A stretch of DNA of 64,000 nucleotides from Muricomes sp049840515 (GCA_049840515.1 JASGKW010000016.1:1-64000), one strand, 5' to 3'; shown: positions 35,442 to 44,138, counted from the first letter of the stretch. Notes: generated from the letters alone by a model not told the origin. A program made the numbers and translations.

Positions 35442-35493
35442 CAATTTTGTTATGTGCAGCGGTCAGATTGAGTTGTATTGCTGAATTGTTATT
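35437..35493. repeat. Intergenic stem-loop repeat, copy 3 (degenerate)
   Basis: AGTAACAATTTTG (35437-35449) and CTGAATTGTTATT (35481-35493) are imperfect arms of the same family, with a 31-base loop. The left arm overlaps the stop codon of the PBP gene. Confidence 0.55.
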
Positions 35494-35513
35494 CGTGAAG
35501 CTGGGTGGTGAAG

Positions 35514-35861
35514 ATGATGCAGATGATTTTTTACTGTGATTTGTATATAAGTGAAAATCTGGAAAGCAAAAAAGAAAAGATTTTAAAGAAATTGGAAACA
35601 AATTCTCTGCAGCCATTTGTCTATGTCATCACTCTGGCTCAGGGAAAACAAAATCATCTGGAATTTTATTCCTCGCTGCTTCTGAAACAGCATATTTATG
35701 AAGAGACTCCGCTGTTTGTCGTGGGAATTGCCAAAGGCTATGATGATGCGTTATATTTGATAGAACATATTGTAAATGATATTTATAAAAAAACGGAAGA
35801 TACAGATATACGCAGCTATATCATGAACCGCCAACAAGAATATGAGGAAGGCAGAGTGTGA
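35514..35861 (+). CDS. Conserved hypothetical protein of about 115 residues
   Basis: No domain recognised. The protein (MMQMIFYCDLYISENLESKK...) is soluble, mixed alpha/beta in look, with a hydrophobic strand TPLFVVGIAKGYDDALYLIEHIVNDIY that resembles proteins of uncharacterised Lachnospiraceae families. The start is uncertain: ATGs at 35514 and 35517 follow GGGTGGTG, and the frame is open to a GTG at 35505. It lies 6 bases before the DUF2953 gene, so the two are probably co-expressed. Confidence 0.65.
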   Translation: MMQMIFYCDLYISENLESKKEKILKKLETNSLQPFVYVITLAQGKQNHLEFYSSLLLKQHIYEETPLFVVGIAKGYDDALYLIEHIVNDIYKKTEDTDIRSYIMNRQQEYEEGRV

Positions 35862-35867
35862 GAACAG

Positions 35868-36878
35868 ATGCTACATATAATCCTGTTAATCCTGAAAATC
35901 ATAGGGTGGATATTGCTCGCAATACTAGGAATTATTGTATTGCTTGTTTGTGTCGTTCTTTTTGTGCCCCTTCGCTATAAAGGGGAGGCAGCCTGTGGAG
36001 GCTCTCTTGACTCACTGCGGGGAGAGCGAGGTTTTCCTGGCTTTCACATCTGGTCCGCGGGTATGTTGTCTATGACAAGGGAAAGCTGGACTGGAAAATT
36101 TGGATTGTATGGGAAAAAATGGGGCTCAGATGTAGAAGAACCGCCGCCCCGGAAAAAAGCAAAAGAAATAGAAGAGAAAAAAGAAATTTCTGCTCAGGAA
36201 GATGTCAGGGCACTCCCTGGGGGGGAAGAAAAACCATCAGAGGATGAGAAGGTACCCGAAGCAGAAGAAAAAGAGAAGGAAAAAAAGACAGAAGAGAAAA
36301 CAGAAAACAAAGAAAAAACGCTGCAGGAAACTTCTGTCAAAAGAATTGAGAAGCCGGATGAGAGTGCGAAGCCAAAGAAAGGTCTGTTTTCTAAAATCCG
36401 GGAGTTATATGAAAAGATTGTAGAAAAAATAAGAGCTGTTTATGAAAAGATAAAATATACAATTCTCAAAATCTGTGATACGATAAAAACACTGTTGAAG
36501 AGGATAGATGAATTGATGGAACTCATCACGGATGAGGTTCACCAGTCGGCATTGATAAAAACATTGGAAGAGGTAAAGAGACTGCTTATATTTTTAAAGC
36601 CCAAAAAATTAAAAGTTTTTGCCCATTTTGGTTTTGAGGACCCCAGTGTCACAGGTTATGTTCTGGCAGTTATCAGTATGATTTATCCATTTGCCGGAAA
36701 ACATATGGATATTCATCCTGATTTTGAACAGGAAATACTGGAAGGGGAAGTTTTTATTTCTGGAAAGGTACGTGTGCTGCATTTTATCATACCTCTCTGG
36801 AATCTCATATGGAACAAAAATGTCAGAATTACATTCAGACATGTTAGAAATTTTAATAAGAAACCTATTTCAAATTAA
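35868..36878 (+). CDS. DUF2953 domain-containing protein with two apparent compensating frameshifts
   Basis: 336 residues: an N-terminal membrane helix (residues 3-33), a Lys/Glu-rich linker (about 90-165), amphipathic helices and the C-terminal DUF2953 core (VFAHFGFEDPSVTGYVLAVI, ILEGEVFISGKVRV). Between about 36026 and 36119 the open frame gives an atypical stretch, while the adjacent frame reads FSWLSHLVRGYVVYDKGKL, which fits DUF2953 far better. One missing G near 36026 (GAGCGAGG) and one extra A in the A6 run at 36114-36119 would explain this. Sporulation link is inferred from the gerW neighbour. Confidence 0.75.
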   Translation: MLHIILLILKIIGWILLAILGIIVLLVCVVLFVPLRYKGEAACGGSLDSLRGERGFPGFHIWSAGMLSMTRESWTGKFGLYGKKWGSDVEEPPPRKKAKEIEEKKEISAQEDVRALPGGEEKPSEDEKVPEAEEKEKEKKTEEKTENKEKTLQETSVKRIEKPDESAKPKKGLFSKIRELYEKIVEKIRAVYEKIKYTILKICDTIKTLLKRIDELMELITDEVHQSALIKTLEEVKRLLIFLKPKKLKVFAHFGFEDPSVTGYVLAVISMIYPFAGKHMDIHPDFEQEILEGEVFISGKVRVLHFIIPLWNLIWNKNVRITFRHVRNFNKKPISN

Positions 36879-36890
36879 GGAGGAGCAGAC

Positions 36891-37304
36891 ATGGCAGAAG
36901 AAAATAATTTCAAAAAAACGGTGGAAGCATTATTTCAGGGTATGGATCAGGTGATTACATCTAAAACAGTAGTGGGTGATGCCATCCATATTGATGATAC
37001 TATCATCCTCCCTCTGGTGGATGTCTCCTTTGGAATGGGCGCCGGATACTTTTCCGGTGATAAGAAAGACAAAGGCTCAGGCGGTCTTGGCGGGAAGATA
37101 ACGCCGAGTGCAGTTCTTGTGATAAAAAATGGCACCACAAGACTTGTAAACATTAAAAATCAGGATACAATCACAAAAATTCTGGACATGGTACCTGATG
37201 TGGTGGATAAATTTACAGCCAGAAAAGAAGATAAAGTTACCGAAGAGGATGTAATGGATATTTTAAATTCTGAGGAAACTCAGGAAAATGATGCACAAAT
37301 TTAG
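36891..37304 (+). CDS. GerW family sporulation protein (YtfJ)
   Basis: 137 residues. DQVITSKTVVGDAIHIDDTIILPLVDVSFGMGAGYFSG is characteristic of YtfJ/GerW (named here only in part of its length: residues 18-55), then a Gly-rich loop DKGSGGLGGKITPSAVLVI. Bacillus GerW affects spore germination via lytic enzymes. AAGGAGGAG precedes the ATG. The DUF2953 gene before it and a tiny membrane-protein gene after it form a compact set. Confidence 0.9.
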   Translation: MAEENNFKKTVEALFQGMDQVITSKTVVGDAIHIDDTIILPLVDVSFGMGAGYFSGDKKDKGSGGLGGKITPSAVLVIKNGTTRLVNIKNQDTITKILDMVPDVVDKFTARKEDKVTEEDVMDILNSEETQENDAQI

Positions 37305-37352
37305 AAAATCTGCATAGAATAGTAGCAAACCCCTGCCGGGAGCGAGAGATAT

Positions 37353-37487
37353 ATGAAGAGAGTAATAGGATTTGCATTATTGTGGTTTTCAGCCGGGATG
37401 ATTGTAATGCTGGTATTGCCGAATGCGGTCGGTCTGATTATAACGCTCATAAGTCTTGCGGTGGGGTATAAATTATTTTGCGCATAA
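37353..37487 (+). CDS. Small membrane protein of 44 residues
   Basis: The frame ATG 37353 to TAA 37485-37487 encodes a protein beginning MKRVIGFALLWFSAGMIVML and continuing with a second hydrophobic stretch (VGLIITLISLAVGYKLF) ending FCA. Two membrane helices joined by a short LPNA turn fill nearly the whole length. GGGAG lies about 10 bases upstream and it follows gerW by 48 bases. Similar tiny proteins next to gerW are familiar in Lachnospiraceae; function unknown. Confidence 0.65.
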   Translation: MKRVIGFALLWFSAGMIVMLVLPNAVGLIITLISLAVGYKLFCA

Positions 37488-37499
37488 AATACAGCATAC

Positions 37500-37527
37500 A
37501 AAAAAGTACCCACAAACAAGTGAGTAC
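37500..37527 (-). terminator. Rho-independent terminator for rpmB
   Basis: On the - strand GTACTCAC pairs with GTGGGTAC (one mismatch) over TTGTTT and is followed by six T. Confidence 0.8.
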
Positions 37528-37557
37528 CTCTGCGTTTTGAAATCTAAATTCTCTTAA

Positions 37558-37743
37558 TTAAGCACGCTCTACGCATCCTGATTTTAAGCAGGAAGTACAA
37601 ACGTACATCTTCTTTGATCCGCCTTCTGTTTTAACTCTAACGGATTTCACATTTGATTTCCACATTTTTGGTGTCTTTCTATGAGAGTGACTTACGCTGT
37701 TACCGAAATGGGCACCCTTTTCACAAATAGCACATTTAGCCAT
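37558..37743 (-). CDS. rpmB: 50S ribosomal protein L28
   Basis: 61 residues, start MAKCAICEKGAHFGNSVSHS; the frame is open six codons further but AGGAGGTG lies just before this ATG. Two CxxC pairs (CAIC, CTSC) mark the zinc-binding form of bL28. KTPKMWKSNVKSVRV is the rRNA-binding core. It is transcribed alone, divergent from the Asp23/DAK2 genes, the usual clostridial arrangement. Confidence 0.97.
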   Translation of the reverse strand: MAKCAICEKGAHFGNSVSHSHRKTPKMWKSNVKSVRVKTEGGSKKMYVCTSCLKSGCVERA

Positions 37744-37769
37744 CATTGCACCTCCTAACAATCTGAAAT

Positions 37770-37783
37770 AGCCTATATAGGCT
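37770..37783 (-). promoter_or_regulatory. 14-bp palindrome in rpmB leader
   Basis: AGCCTATATAGGCT is a perfect dyad between the rpmB promoter and ribosome site. It may be an mRNA hairpin or a protein site; function unknown. Confidence 0.35.
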
Positions 37784-37795
37784 CACAACACTGTT

Positions 37796-37824
37796 ATTTT
37801 ATCAGAAAGTTACTTCTAATGCAA
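37796..37824 (-). promoter_or_regulatory. Sigma-A promoter for rpmB
   Basis: On the - strand TTGCAT (37824-37819), 17 bp, TAAAAT (37801-37796). Confidence 0.65.
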
Positions 37825-37861
37825 GTACTTTTTTTGAATTTATCACTTTCTTCAATCTATC

Positions 37862-37890
37862 TTGTAAAATCTATCCAAACAGAGTATAAT
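37862..37890 (+). promoter_or_regulatory. Sigma-A promoter for Asp23/DAK2 genes
   Basis: TTGTAA (37862-37867), 17 bp, TATAAT (37885-37890), about 50 bases before the start codon and divergent from the rpmB promoter. Confidence 0.75.
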
Positions 37891-37939
37891 ACTTGTGTTG
37901 ATTATGTTCAAAAATCCATTTAAGAATTGGAGGTAATAT

Positions 37940-38302
37940 ATGATGAAAGGCAGTGTGAGTACAGAGCTCGGTATTATTACAGTCAGCTCAGATGTAATCG
38001 CCAAATATGCAGGTTCTGTGGCAGTGGAATGTTTTGGTATTGTCGGGATGGCTGCAGTAAATATGAAAGACGGACTGGTAAGACTGCTGAAAAAGGAAAG
38101 TCTCACTCATGGAATTCAGGTAGAACTTTCTGATGACAATGTTCTGGAGTTGAATTTTCATGTAATTGTTGCATACGGAGTAAATATTCTTTCAGTTTCC
38201 GATAACCTGATGCACAATGTGAAATATAAGGTAGAAGAATTTACTGGAATGACTGTAGATAAAATAAATATCTTTGTCGAAGGCGTCAGAGTAATTGATT
38301 AA
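37940..38302 (+). CDS. Asp23/Gls24 family envelope stress protein
   Basis: 120 residues, the DUF322 fold: GSVSTELGIITVSSDVIAKY, then CFGIVGMAAV and a C-terminal VDKINIFVEGVRV. GGAGGT precedes ATG 37940 by 6 bases (ATG 37943 is an equal choice). Members act in envelope homeostasis; this subfamily is nearly always followed by the DAK2 kinase-like gene, as here, and may assist it. No membrane segment. Confidence 0.92.
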   Translation: MMKGSVSTELGIITVSSDVIAKYAGSVAVECFGIVGMAAVNMKDGLVRLLKKESLTHGIQVELSDDNVLELNFHVIVAYGVNILSVSDNLMHNVKYKVEEFTGMTVDKINIFVEGVRVID

Positions 38303-38316
38303 GGAGGATACTTGTC

Positions 38317-39981
38317 GTGGCAACAAATACGATAAATGCAGAATTGCTTACAAAGATGTTCCTGGCGGGAGCAGCTAATCTGGAAGCGAAAAAGGAATTT
38401 ATAAATGAATTGAATGTATTTCCGGTTCCTGACGGGGATACGGGAACGAACATGACACTGACTATTATGTCAGCTGCAAAGGAAGTCACTTCGCTGGACA
38501 AACCAGATATGAAGACCGTGTCCAAAGCGATTTCTTCCGGTTCACTCCGGGGCGCCAGAGGCAACTCCGGCGTTATTCTTTCCCAGCTTCTCAGGGGATT
38601 TACAAAGGAAATACGGGAACATAAAGAAATTGATGTACAGGTTTTGGCCTGCGCCTGCGACCGGGCCTGTGCGACAGCGTACAAAGCTGTTATGAAACCA
38701 AAAGAAGGCACGATTCTTACTGTTGCCAAAGGCATTGCGCAGAAGGCGGCTGAATTGGCGGAGACTGCAACTGATTTAGAAGTATTTATCCCAGAGATAA
38801 TAAAACACGCCGAATATGTGCTTTCCAAGACACCGGATATGCTTCCGGTTTTGAAAGAAGCAGGTGTTGTGGACTCTGGAGGGCAGGGACTTTTGGAAGT
38901 ACTTAACGGAGCCTGGGATGCATTCCAGGGAAAAGAAATTGATTACAGCGCTATTGAGGCAAGTTCAGGCACCACCATGGTGAAGCCGGGGACACAGGCT
39001 GAGACGGATATTAAATTTGGATACTGTACAGAATTTATTATTATGACAGAAAAAGAATTTTCTGAAAAAGATGAAGTTGAATTTAAGTTATATCTTGAGT
39101 CCATCGGAGATTCTATCGTCTGTGTTGCTGATGAAGACATTGTGAAAATTCATGTGCACACCAACGATCCCGGGCTGGCAATCCAGAAAGCTCTGACTTA
39201 CGGACAGCTTTCACGGATGAAGATTGATAATATGCGCGAGGAGCATCAGGAGAAGCTGATCCGCGATTCTGAGAAACTGGCGGCACAGCAGCTTGAGGCG
39301 AAAAAGAATGCAGGTCCGAGAAAAGGCGTTGGATTTATCGCAGTTTCTATCGGAGAGGGAATGAACAGCATCTTTAAAGAACTGGGAGTGGATTACATCA
39401 TTGAGGGCGGACAGACCATGAATCCAAGTACGGAGGACATGCTGACAGCCATTGACCAGGTGAATGCAGATCACATTTTCATTCTTCCTAATAATAAAAA
39501 TATCATTTTGGCGGCAAACCAGGCACAGTCACTGACAAAGGATAAAGATATTATTGTAATCCCGACAAAGACTGTTCCACAGGGAATCACAGCGGTGATT
39601 AATTACATGCCGGAAGCAGATGTTGATACAAACGAGCAGACCATGCGAGAAGAAATTCTGAATGTGAAGACAGGCCAGGTCACCTATGCGGTGCGTGATA
39701 CCCATATTGACGATAAAGAGATTCATGAGGGAGATATCATGGGAATCGGAGATGAGGGAATATTGTCCGTTGGCCAGTCTGTGGAAGCTGTGACAAAGGA
39801 GATGCTCTCTCTTCAGGCGGATGAAGAGACAGAATTAATCAGTCTGTACTATGGCAAGGATGTTCTGGAGGAAGATGCAGCGTCCTTTGCGCGGGAGATT
39901 GGAGAAATTTATTCTGACGCAGACGTGGAAGTTCATTTCGGAGGCCAGCCAATTTATTATTATGTAGTATCAGTAGAGTAG
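38317..39981 (+). CDS. DAK2 domain-containing protein, fatty-acid kinase FakA-like
   Basis: 554 residues from a GTG 8 bases after AAGGAGGA. The N-terminal Dak2 nucleotide-binding domain shows NVFPVPDGDTGTNMTLT and SLRGARGNSGVILSQLLRGF. The central domain carries the conserved VDSGGQGLLEVLNG and IVKIHVHTNDPG, and a DegV-like C-terminal region follows (DHIFILPNNKNIILAANQA). FakA phosphorylates fatty acids held by FakB/DegV proteins for phospholipid synthesis. Catalysis in this protein is assigned by family, not shown. Confidence 0.92.
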   Translation: MATNTINAELLTKMFLAGAANLEAKKEFINELNVFPVPDGDTGTNMTLTIMSAAKEVTSLDKPDMKTVSKAISSGSLRGARGNSGVILSQLLRGFTKEIREHKEIDVQVLACACDRACATAYKAVMKPKEGTILTVAKGIAQKAAELAETATDLEVFIPEIIKHAEYVLSKTPDMLPVLKEAGVVDSGGQGLLEVLNGAWDAFQGKEIDYSAIEASSGTTMVKPGTQAETDIKFGYCTEFIIMTEKEFSEKDEVEFKLYLESIGDSIVCVADEDIVKIHVHTNDPGLAIQKALTYGQLSRMKIDNMREEHQEKLIRDSEKLAAQQLEAKKNAGPRKGVGFIAVSIGEGMNSIFKELGVDYIIEGGQTMNPSTEDMLTAIDQVNADHIFILPNNKNIILAANQAQSLTKDKDIIVIPTKTVPQGITAVINYMPEADVDTNEQTMREEILNVKTGQVTYAVRDTHIDDKEIHEGDIMGIGDEGILSVGQSVEAVTKEMLSLQADEETELISLYYGKDVLEEDAASFAREIGEIYSDADVEVHFGGQPIYYYVVSVE

Positions 39982-39989
39982 AATAGATT

Positions 39990-42047
39990 ATGAATGCACA
40001 TGCTAAAATCAGTACGTTAAAAGGAATCGGTGAAAAAACACAGGCTTTGTTTGAGAAAGCCGGAGTCAGGACAATCGATGAGCTGCTGAGGTATTATCCA
40101 CGGGGATATGATGTCTATGAAGATCCAATCCCTGTGGGGGAGGTGGAGGAAGGCAGAACTGTCACCGTCACCGGTGCGATATTCGGCAAGATTCAGTTCG
40201 ACGGAAACCGGAATATGCAGGTAACCCGGCTGTTTCTAAGAGATTTGACCGGAACATTAAAAGTAATCTGGTTTCGCATGCCTTTTTTGAAAAATACCTT
40301 GCGGGGCGGTGTGATTACCCTGCGGGGAAGAGTCGTAAAAAGACGGGATGGTCTGGTAATGGAGCATCCCGAGATTTTTTATCCCAGTGCAAAATACGAA
40401 GAAAAGCGCAATACATTGCAGCCAATCTATCCTCTCACCGCAGGGCTGACCAATAATGCGGTAAAGAAAGCTATGATGCAGGCTATGGGAGCTTTGGATG
40501 CAAGGCAGGACTTTCTCCCTGAAGATATCCGGTTAAAATACCATCTGGCTGAATTTACTTCTGCAATACAGGGGGTTCATTTTCCGGAGAATAAAGAAGA
40601 ATTTTATTGTGCGAGAGAGCGCCTGGTGTTTGAAGAATTTCTTGTGTTTATTCTTTCACTGAGAATATTAAAAACAAGGGAAGATAAAGCGGCCAACAGT
40701 TTTGCATTCCAGGAACTGCCCCAGATAAACTCTTTTTTAGAGGCACTGCCCTATGAACTGACAGAGGCCCAGAAAAAAGTATGGGCTGAAATAAAAAGAG
40801 ATATGTCGGGTCCCCACGTAATGTCCCGTCTTGTCCAGGGAGACGTCGGGTCCGGCAAGACGATTGTAGCCCTTCTCAGTCTGATGTTTGCAGGTTTAAG
40901 CGGGTATCAGGGAGCTATGATGGCCCCCACGGAGGTTCTGGCAAAACAGCACTATGAGAACATTCGAGCTATGTTTCGGCAATACGACATTCCTCTGAAT
41001 GTGGAACTTCTCACCGGTTCTATGACGGCGAAGGAGAAGAGAGAAGCTTATGAAAAGATTGCCTCAGGGGAAGCGCAGATTATTGTGGGAACCCACGCAT
41101 TGATACAGGACAAGGTTGAGTATCATAGTCTGGCTCTGGCAGTGACGGATGAGCAGCACCGGTTTGGAGTCAAGCAGAGAGAAGCATTGGCTGGAAAGGG
41201 CAGTATGCCCCATATACTGGTTATGAGCGCAACCCCCATCCCAAGGACATTGGGCATTATTTTATATGGCGATTTAGACATTTCTGTGATTGACGAACTG
41301 CCCAAGAACAGGCTTCCCATCAAGAACTGTGTGGTGGACACCGGATACCGCAACACTGCTTATCAGTTTATCCAAAAGCAGGTGGAAGCGGGGCGGCAGT
41401 GTTATGTTATCTGTCCCATGGTGGAGGAGAGTGAGCATCTTGAGGCGGAAAATGTCATAGATTACACTCAGACTCTGAGAGAAGCCATAGGGGGCGGTAT
41501 ACAGATTTCCTATCTTCACGGGAAAATGAAGCAGGCCGAAAAAGACGAAATTATGGAAGCCTTCGGCAGGAATGAAATTCAGGTGTTAGTTTCTACCACA
41601 GTAATCGAGGTGGGAATTGATGTTCCCAATTCCACCGTTATGCTGATTGAAAATGCAGAGCGGTTTGGTCTGGCACAGCTTCACCAGCTTAGAGGCCGGG
41701 TGGGAAGAGGAAAGCATCAGTCTTACTGTATTTTTATGACCGCCTCAAAATCAAAAGAGACAAAAGAACGATTAGAAATTTTAAATAAATCTAATGACGG
41801 ATTTTTTATTGCTTCGGAGGATTTGCGCCTTAGAGGTCCGGGAGATTTATTTGGAATCCGCCAGAGCGGTATTTTGAATTTTCAATTGGGAGATGTATTT
41901 CAGGATGCAAAAATTTTGCAGACGGCCAATGAAGCTGCGGAGGAAATTCTGGCACAGGATTCTGAACTGGCGCAGGAAAAACACGCAAAACTTAAAGCTC
42001 ATCTGAATCGTTATATGTCAGAAGTTATGTTAGAAACGACACTTTAA
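39990..42047 (+). CDS. recG: ATP-dependent DNA helicase RecG
   Basis: 685 residues, usual RecG length. The wedge OB domain lies at residues 60-150; Walker A QGDVGSGKTIVALL, DEQH box VTDEQHRFGV, motif III SATPIPRT and motif VI LHQLRGRVGRG are intact. The first residues contain a helix-hairpin-helix-like LKGIGEKTQALFEKAG. It reverses stalled replication forks. It follows the DAK2 gene by 8 bases, a common pair in Firmicutes. Confidence 0.97.
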   Translation: MNAHAKISTLKGIGEKTQALFEKAGVRTIDELLRYYPRGYDVYEDPIPVGEVEEGRTVTVTGAIFGKIQFDGNRNMQVTRLFLRDLTGTLKVIWFRMPFLKNTLRGGVITLRGRVVKRRDGLVMEHPEIFYPSAKYEEKRNTLQPIYPLTAGLTNNAVKKAMMQAMGALDARQDFLPEDIRLKYHLAEFTSAIQGVHFPENKEEFYCARERLVFEEFLVFILSLRILKTREDKAANSFAFQELPQINSFLEALPYELTEAQKKVWAEIKRDMSGPHVMSRLVQGDVGSGKTIVALLSLMFAGLSGYQGAMMAPTEVLAKQHYENIRAMFRQYDIPLNVELLTGSMTAKEKREAYEKIASGEAQIIVGTHALIQDKVEYHSLALAVTDEQHRFGVKQREALAGKGSMPHILVMSATPIPRTLGIILYGDLDISVIDELPKNRLPIKNCVVDTGYRNTAYQFIQKQVEAGRQCYVICPMVEESEHLEAENVIDYTQTLREAIGGGIQISYLHGKMKQAEKDEIMEAFGRNEIQVLVSTTVIEVGIDVPNSTVMLIENAERFGLAQLHQLRGRVGRGKHQSYCIFMTASKSKETKERLEILNKSNDGFFIASEDLRLRGPGDLFGIRQSGILNFQLGDVFQDAKILQTANEAAEEILAQDSELAQEKHAKLKAHLNRYMSEVMLETTL

Positions 42048-42182
42048 TAAAATTTATATGAATAGGCAAGAACTTCCAGTGTAAAAGATAGAATCCTCCA
42101 TATACTATGGTTGTAACACACAAACAGTGTTATAAAAAAATCTGAAGAAGTAACAGAAGTTACGAAAAAGGAGGAAACTATC

Positions 42183-42389
42183 ATGGCAAATCGTTCATCT
42201 AATCGAGCAGCCGTACCAGAGGCTAAGAGTGCACTGGACAAATTCAAATATGAGGTGGCAAGTGAGCTTGGAGTACCGCTTACTGATGGTTACAACGGAG
42301 ATTTGACTTCAAGACAGAATGGTTCTGTTGGCGGTTATATGGTTAAGAAAATGATCGAACAGCAGGAAAGACAGATGGCTGGTAAATAA
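42183..42389 (+). CDS. Alpha/beta-type small acid-soluble spore protein
   Basis: 68 residues with the diagnostic blocks ALDKFKYEVASELGVPL (germination-protease recognition region around KYEVASEL) and GDLTSRQNGSVGGYMVKKMI. Such proteins coat spore DNA and protect it. AAGGAGG precedes the ATG. Expression is expected in the forespore under sigma-G, but a convincing sigma-G promoter could not be identified in the 135 bases upstream. Shows that the host makes spores. Confidence 0.96.
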   Translation: MANRSSNRAAVPEAKSALDKFKYEVASELGVPLTDGYNGDLTSRQNGSVGGYMVKKMIEQQERQMAGK

Positions 42390-42402
42390 GCAAATTTCGT
42401 AA

Positions 42403-42437
42403 GAAAAAGCACTTGGGATTGACCTGAGTGCTTTTTT
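42403..42437 (+). terminator. Rho-independent terminator after SASP gene
   Basis: AAAAAGCACTTGGG pairs with a CTGAGTGCTTTTT arm and runs into six T. Confidence 0.9.
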
Positions 42438-42490
42438 CTGCTAAAATTCACCATAAATAAGATGCATAAGCGGAAATGAGGGTGTTGTCT

Positions 42491-43060
42491 ATGAGAGTCA
42501 TAGCAGGAAGTGCCAAAAGATTACAGCTAAAGACATTGGACGGTCTTGACACGAGACCCACAACAGACAGAATAAAAGAAACATTATTTAATATGATTGC
42601 ACCGCTTGTTTTTGACAGTGTATTTTTAGATTTGTTCAGCGGCAGCGGCGGAATTGGTATAGAAGCTCTGAGCCGCGGAGCTAAGGAGGCAGTTTTTGTT
42701 GAGAATAATCCAAAAGCCATGGCCTGTGTCAAAGAGAATTTGAAAATCACAAAGCTGGAATCCGGAGCGCTGACCCTCACAAGGGACGTTATGACAGCTC
42801 TTTACCAGTTGGAGGGCGAGAAGGTATTTGATTTTATATTTATGGATCCGCCGTACAATCAGGGGTGGGAGAAAAAGGTCCTGGAATATCTTTTTGAATC
42901 ACAGATGATATATGAAGATACGGTCATTATTGTGGAGGCTTCCATAGAAACAGATTTTTCTTATGTCGAGGAACTGGGATTTCTCATTACAAAAGAAAAA
43001 ACATATAAAACGAACAAACATGTCTTCATCGAAAAGGCCGGAAAGGAAGAAATATGTTAA
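42491..43060 (+). CDS. rsmD: 16S rRNA (guanine966-N2)-methyltransferase RsmD
   Basis: 189 residues. RVIAGSAKRLQLKT and TRPTTDRIKETLFNMI open the protein; the SAM loop is LDLFSGSGGIGIEALSRGA and the catalytic motif IV is DFIFMDPPYNQG. The ATG at 42491 with GAGGGTG six bases upstream is preferred to one at 42476. Its stop overlaps coaD by 7 bases, the standard rsmD-coaD pair. Confidence 0.96.
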   Translation: MRVIAGSAKRLQLKTLDGLDTRPTTDRIKETLFNMIAPLVFDSVFLDLFSGSGGIGIEALSRGAKEAVFVENNPKAMACVKENLKITKLESGALTLTRDVMTALYQLEGEKVFDFIFMDPPYNQGWEKKVLEYLFESQMIYEDTVIIVEASIETDFSYVEELGFLITKEKTYKTNKHVFIEKAGKEEIC

Positions 43061-43545
43061 GAGCCATATACCCGGGAAGTTTTGACCCTGTCACATACGG
43101 ACACCTGGACATTATGAGAAGATCCTGCAAGATTGTGGATGAATTAATTGTGGGAGTGCTGAATAATAATGCTAAAATGCCGTTGTTTTCTGTAGAAGAA
43201 CGTGCTAAAATGTTAAAGGAAGTCACAAAAGACTTTGAAAATATAAGAATTGTCCCATTCAATGGGTTATTAATTGATTTTGCAAAACAACAAGAAGCAG
43301 AAGTTATAATCAGGGGACTTCGGGCTATTACAGATTTTGAATATGAGCTACAGATGTCACAGACAAATCACAAACTGGAACCCCGGATTGAGACTATGTT
43401 TCTGACGACGAGTATTGAATATTCTTACTTAAGTTCCACAACCGTAAAGGAAATTGCAGTTTTTGGGGGAGATGTGTCACAATTTGTGCCGGAGACTGTG
43501 GAAGTGGAATTGATGAAAAAGATGAGAGCAAAAAGGAGAGTGTAA
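43054..43545 (+). CDS. coaD: Phosphopantetheine adenylyltransferase
   Basis: 163 residues. The nucleotidyltransferase HxGH-type motif reads YPGSFDPVTYGHLDIM (T-x-G-H), then VEERAKMLKE, IIRGLRAITDFEYELQM and the ISSTxxR-like EYSYLSSTTVKEIA. It makes dephospho-CoA from 4'-phosphopantetheine. GGAAGAAAT lies before the ATG within rsmD. The next gene starts 3 bases after the stop. Confidence 0.97.
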   Translation: MLRAIYPGSFDPVTYGHLDIMRRSCKIVDELIVGVLNNNAKMPLFSVEERAKMLKEVTKDFENIRIVPFNGLLIDFAKQQEAEVIIRGLRAITDFEYELQMSQTNHKLEPRIETMFLTTSIEYSYLSSTTVKEIAVFGGDVSQFVPETVEVELMKKMRAKRRV

Positions 43546-43547
43546 CG

Positions 43548-44138
43548 ATGAGCAGCCGCATTGAGCAGATTATTGAAGAAATCGAAGAGTACATTGACAG
43601 GGACTGTAAGTTCCAGCCATTGTCTACGACAAAGATTATCGTAAATAAAGAACATTTGGACGAGTTATTACGTGAACTCAGAATGAAGACACCGGATGAG
43701 ATTAAGAGATATCAAAAGATTATCAGCAACAGGGATGCCATTATCGCAGATGCCCAGGCAAAAGCAGATGCCATGATTGAGGAGGCTCAGATGCAGACCA
43801 CAGAGCTTGTGAGTGAACATGAGATTATGCTGCAGGCTTATGCCCAGGCAAATGAGATTGTCACACAGGCTACAGCCCAGGCGCAGGAGATTATTGATAA
43901 TGCTACGGAGGATGCAAACGCAATCCGTATAGGAGCGATTCAGTACACCGATGACCTTCTGGCGAATGCTGAGAGTATTATCGGACATACGCTGGACAGC
44001 TATACAACCAAGTATGACGGATTAATCAATTCTCTTCAGGAATGTTATGACGTAGTGCGTGCAAACCGCGAAGAACTGGAAGTGCCCCCGGAGGGAGAGC
44101 AGGGCTACATCCCCCAGGACAGCTTAGATGAAATGTAA
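43548..44138 (+). CDS. Coiled-coil protein, ATPase/DivIVA-like, conserved next to coaD
   Basis: 196 residues. A globular start (IEEYIDRDCKFQPLSTTKIIV, LDELLRELRMKTPDEIKRYQ) resembles DivIVA N-termini, followed by a long Ala/Gln/Glu-rich coiled coil (residues 55-140, with ANEIVTQATAQAQEIIDNA) and an acidic end. Database names such as ATPase or V-type subunit H come from the coiled coil and carry no weight. A cell-pole or envelope scaffold role is possible. Its 3' end overlaps the convergent ylbJ-like gene by 15 bases. Confidence 0.75.
   Translation: MSSRIEQIIEEIEEYIDRDCKFQPLSTTKIIVNKEHLDELLRELRMKTPDEIKRYQKIISNRDAIIADAQAKADAMIEEAQMQTTELVSEHEIMLQAYAQANEIVTQATAQAQEIIDNATEDANAIRIGAIQYTDDLLANAESIIGHTLDSYTTKYDGLINSLQECYDVVRANREELEVPPEGEQGYIPQDSLDEM

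Noticed and set aside
37305..37352. CRISPR, tRNA or rRNA genes anywhere in the window
   Set aside because: No spaced direct repeats, cloverleaf or conserved rRNA blocks were recognised in any intergenic stretch; all are short (under 300 bases).
42048..42182. Sigma-G promoter for the SASP gene
   Set aside because: TGAATA at 42059 and CATATA near 42099 are too far apart; no acceptable pair was found.
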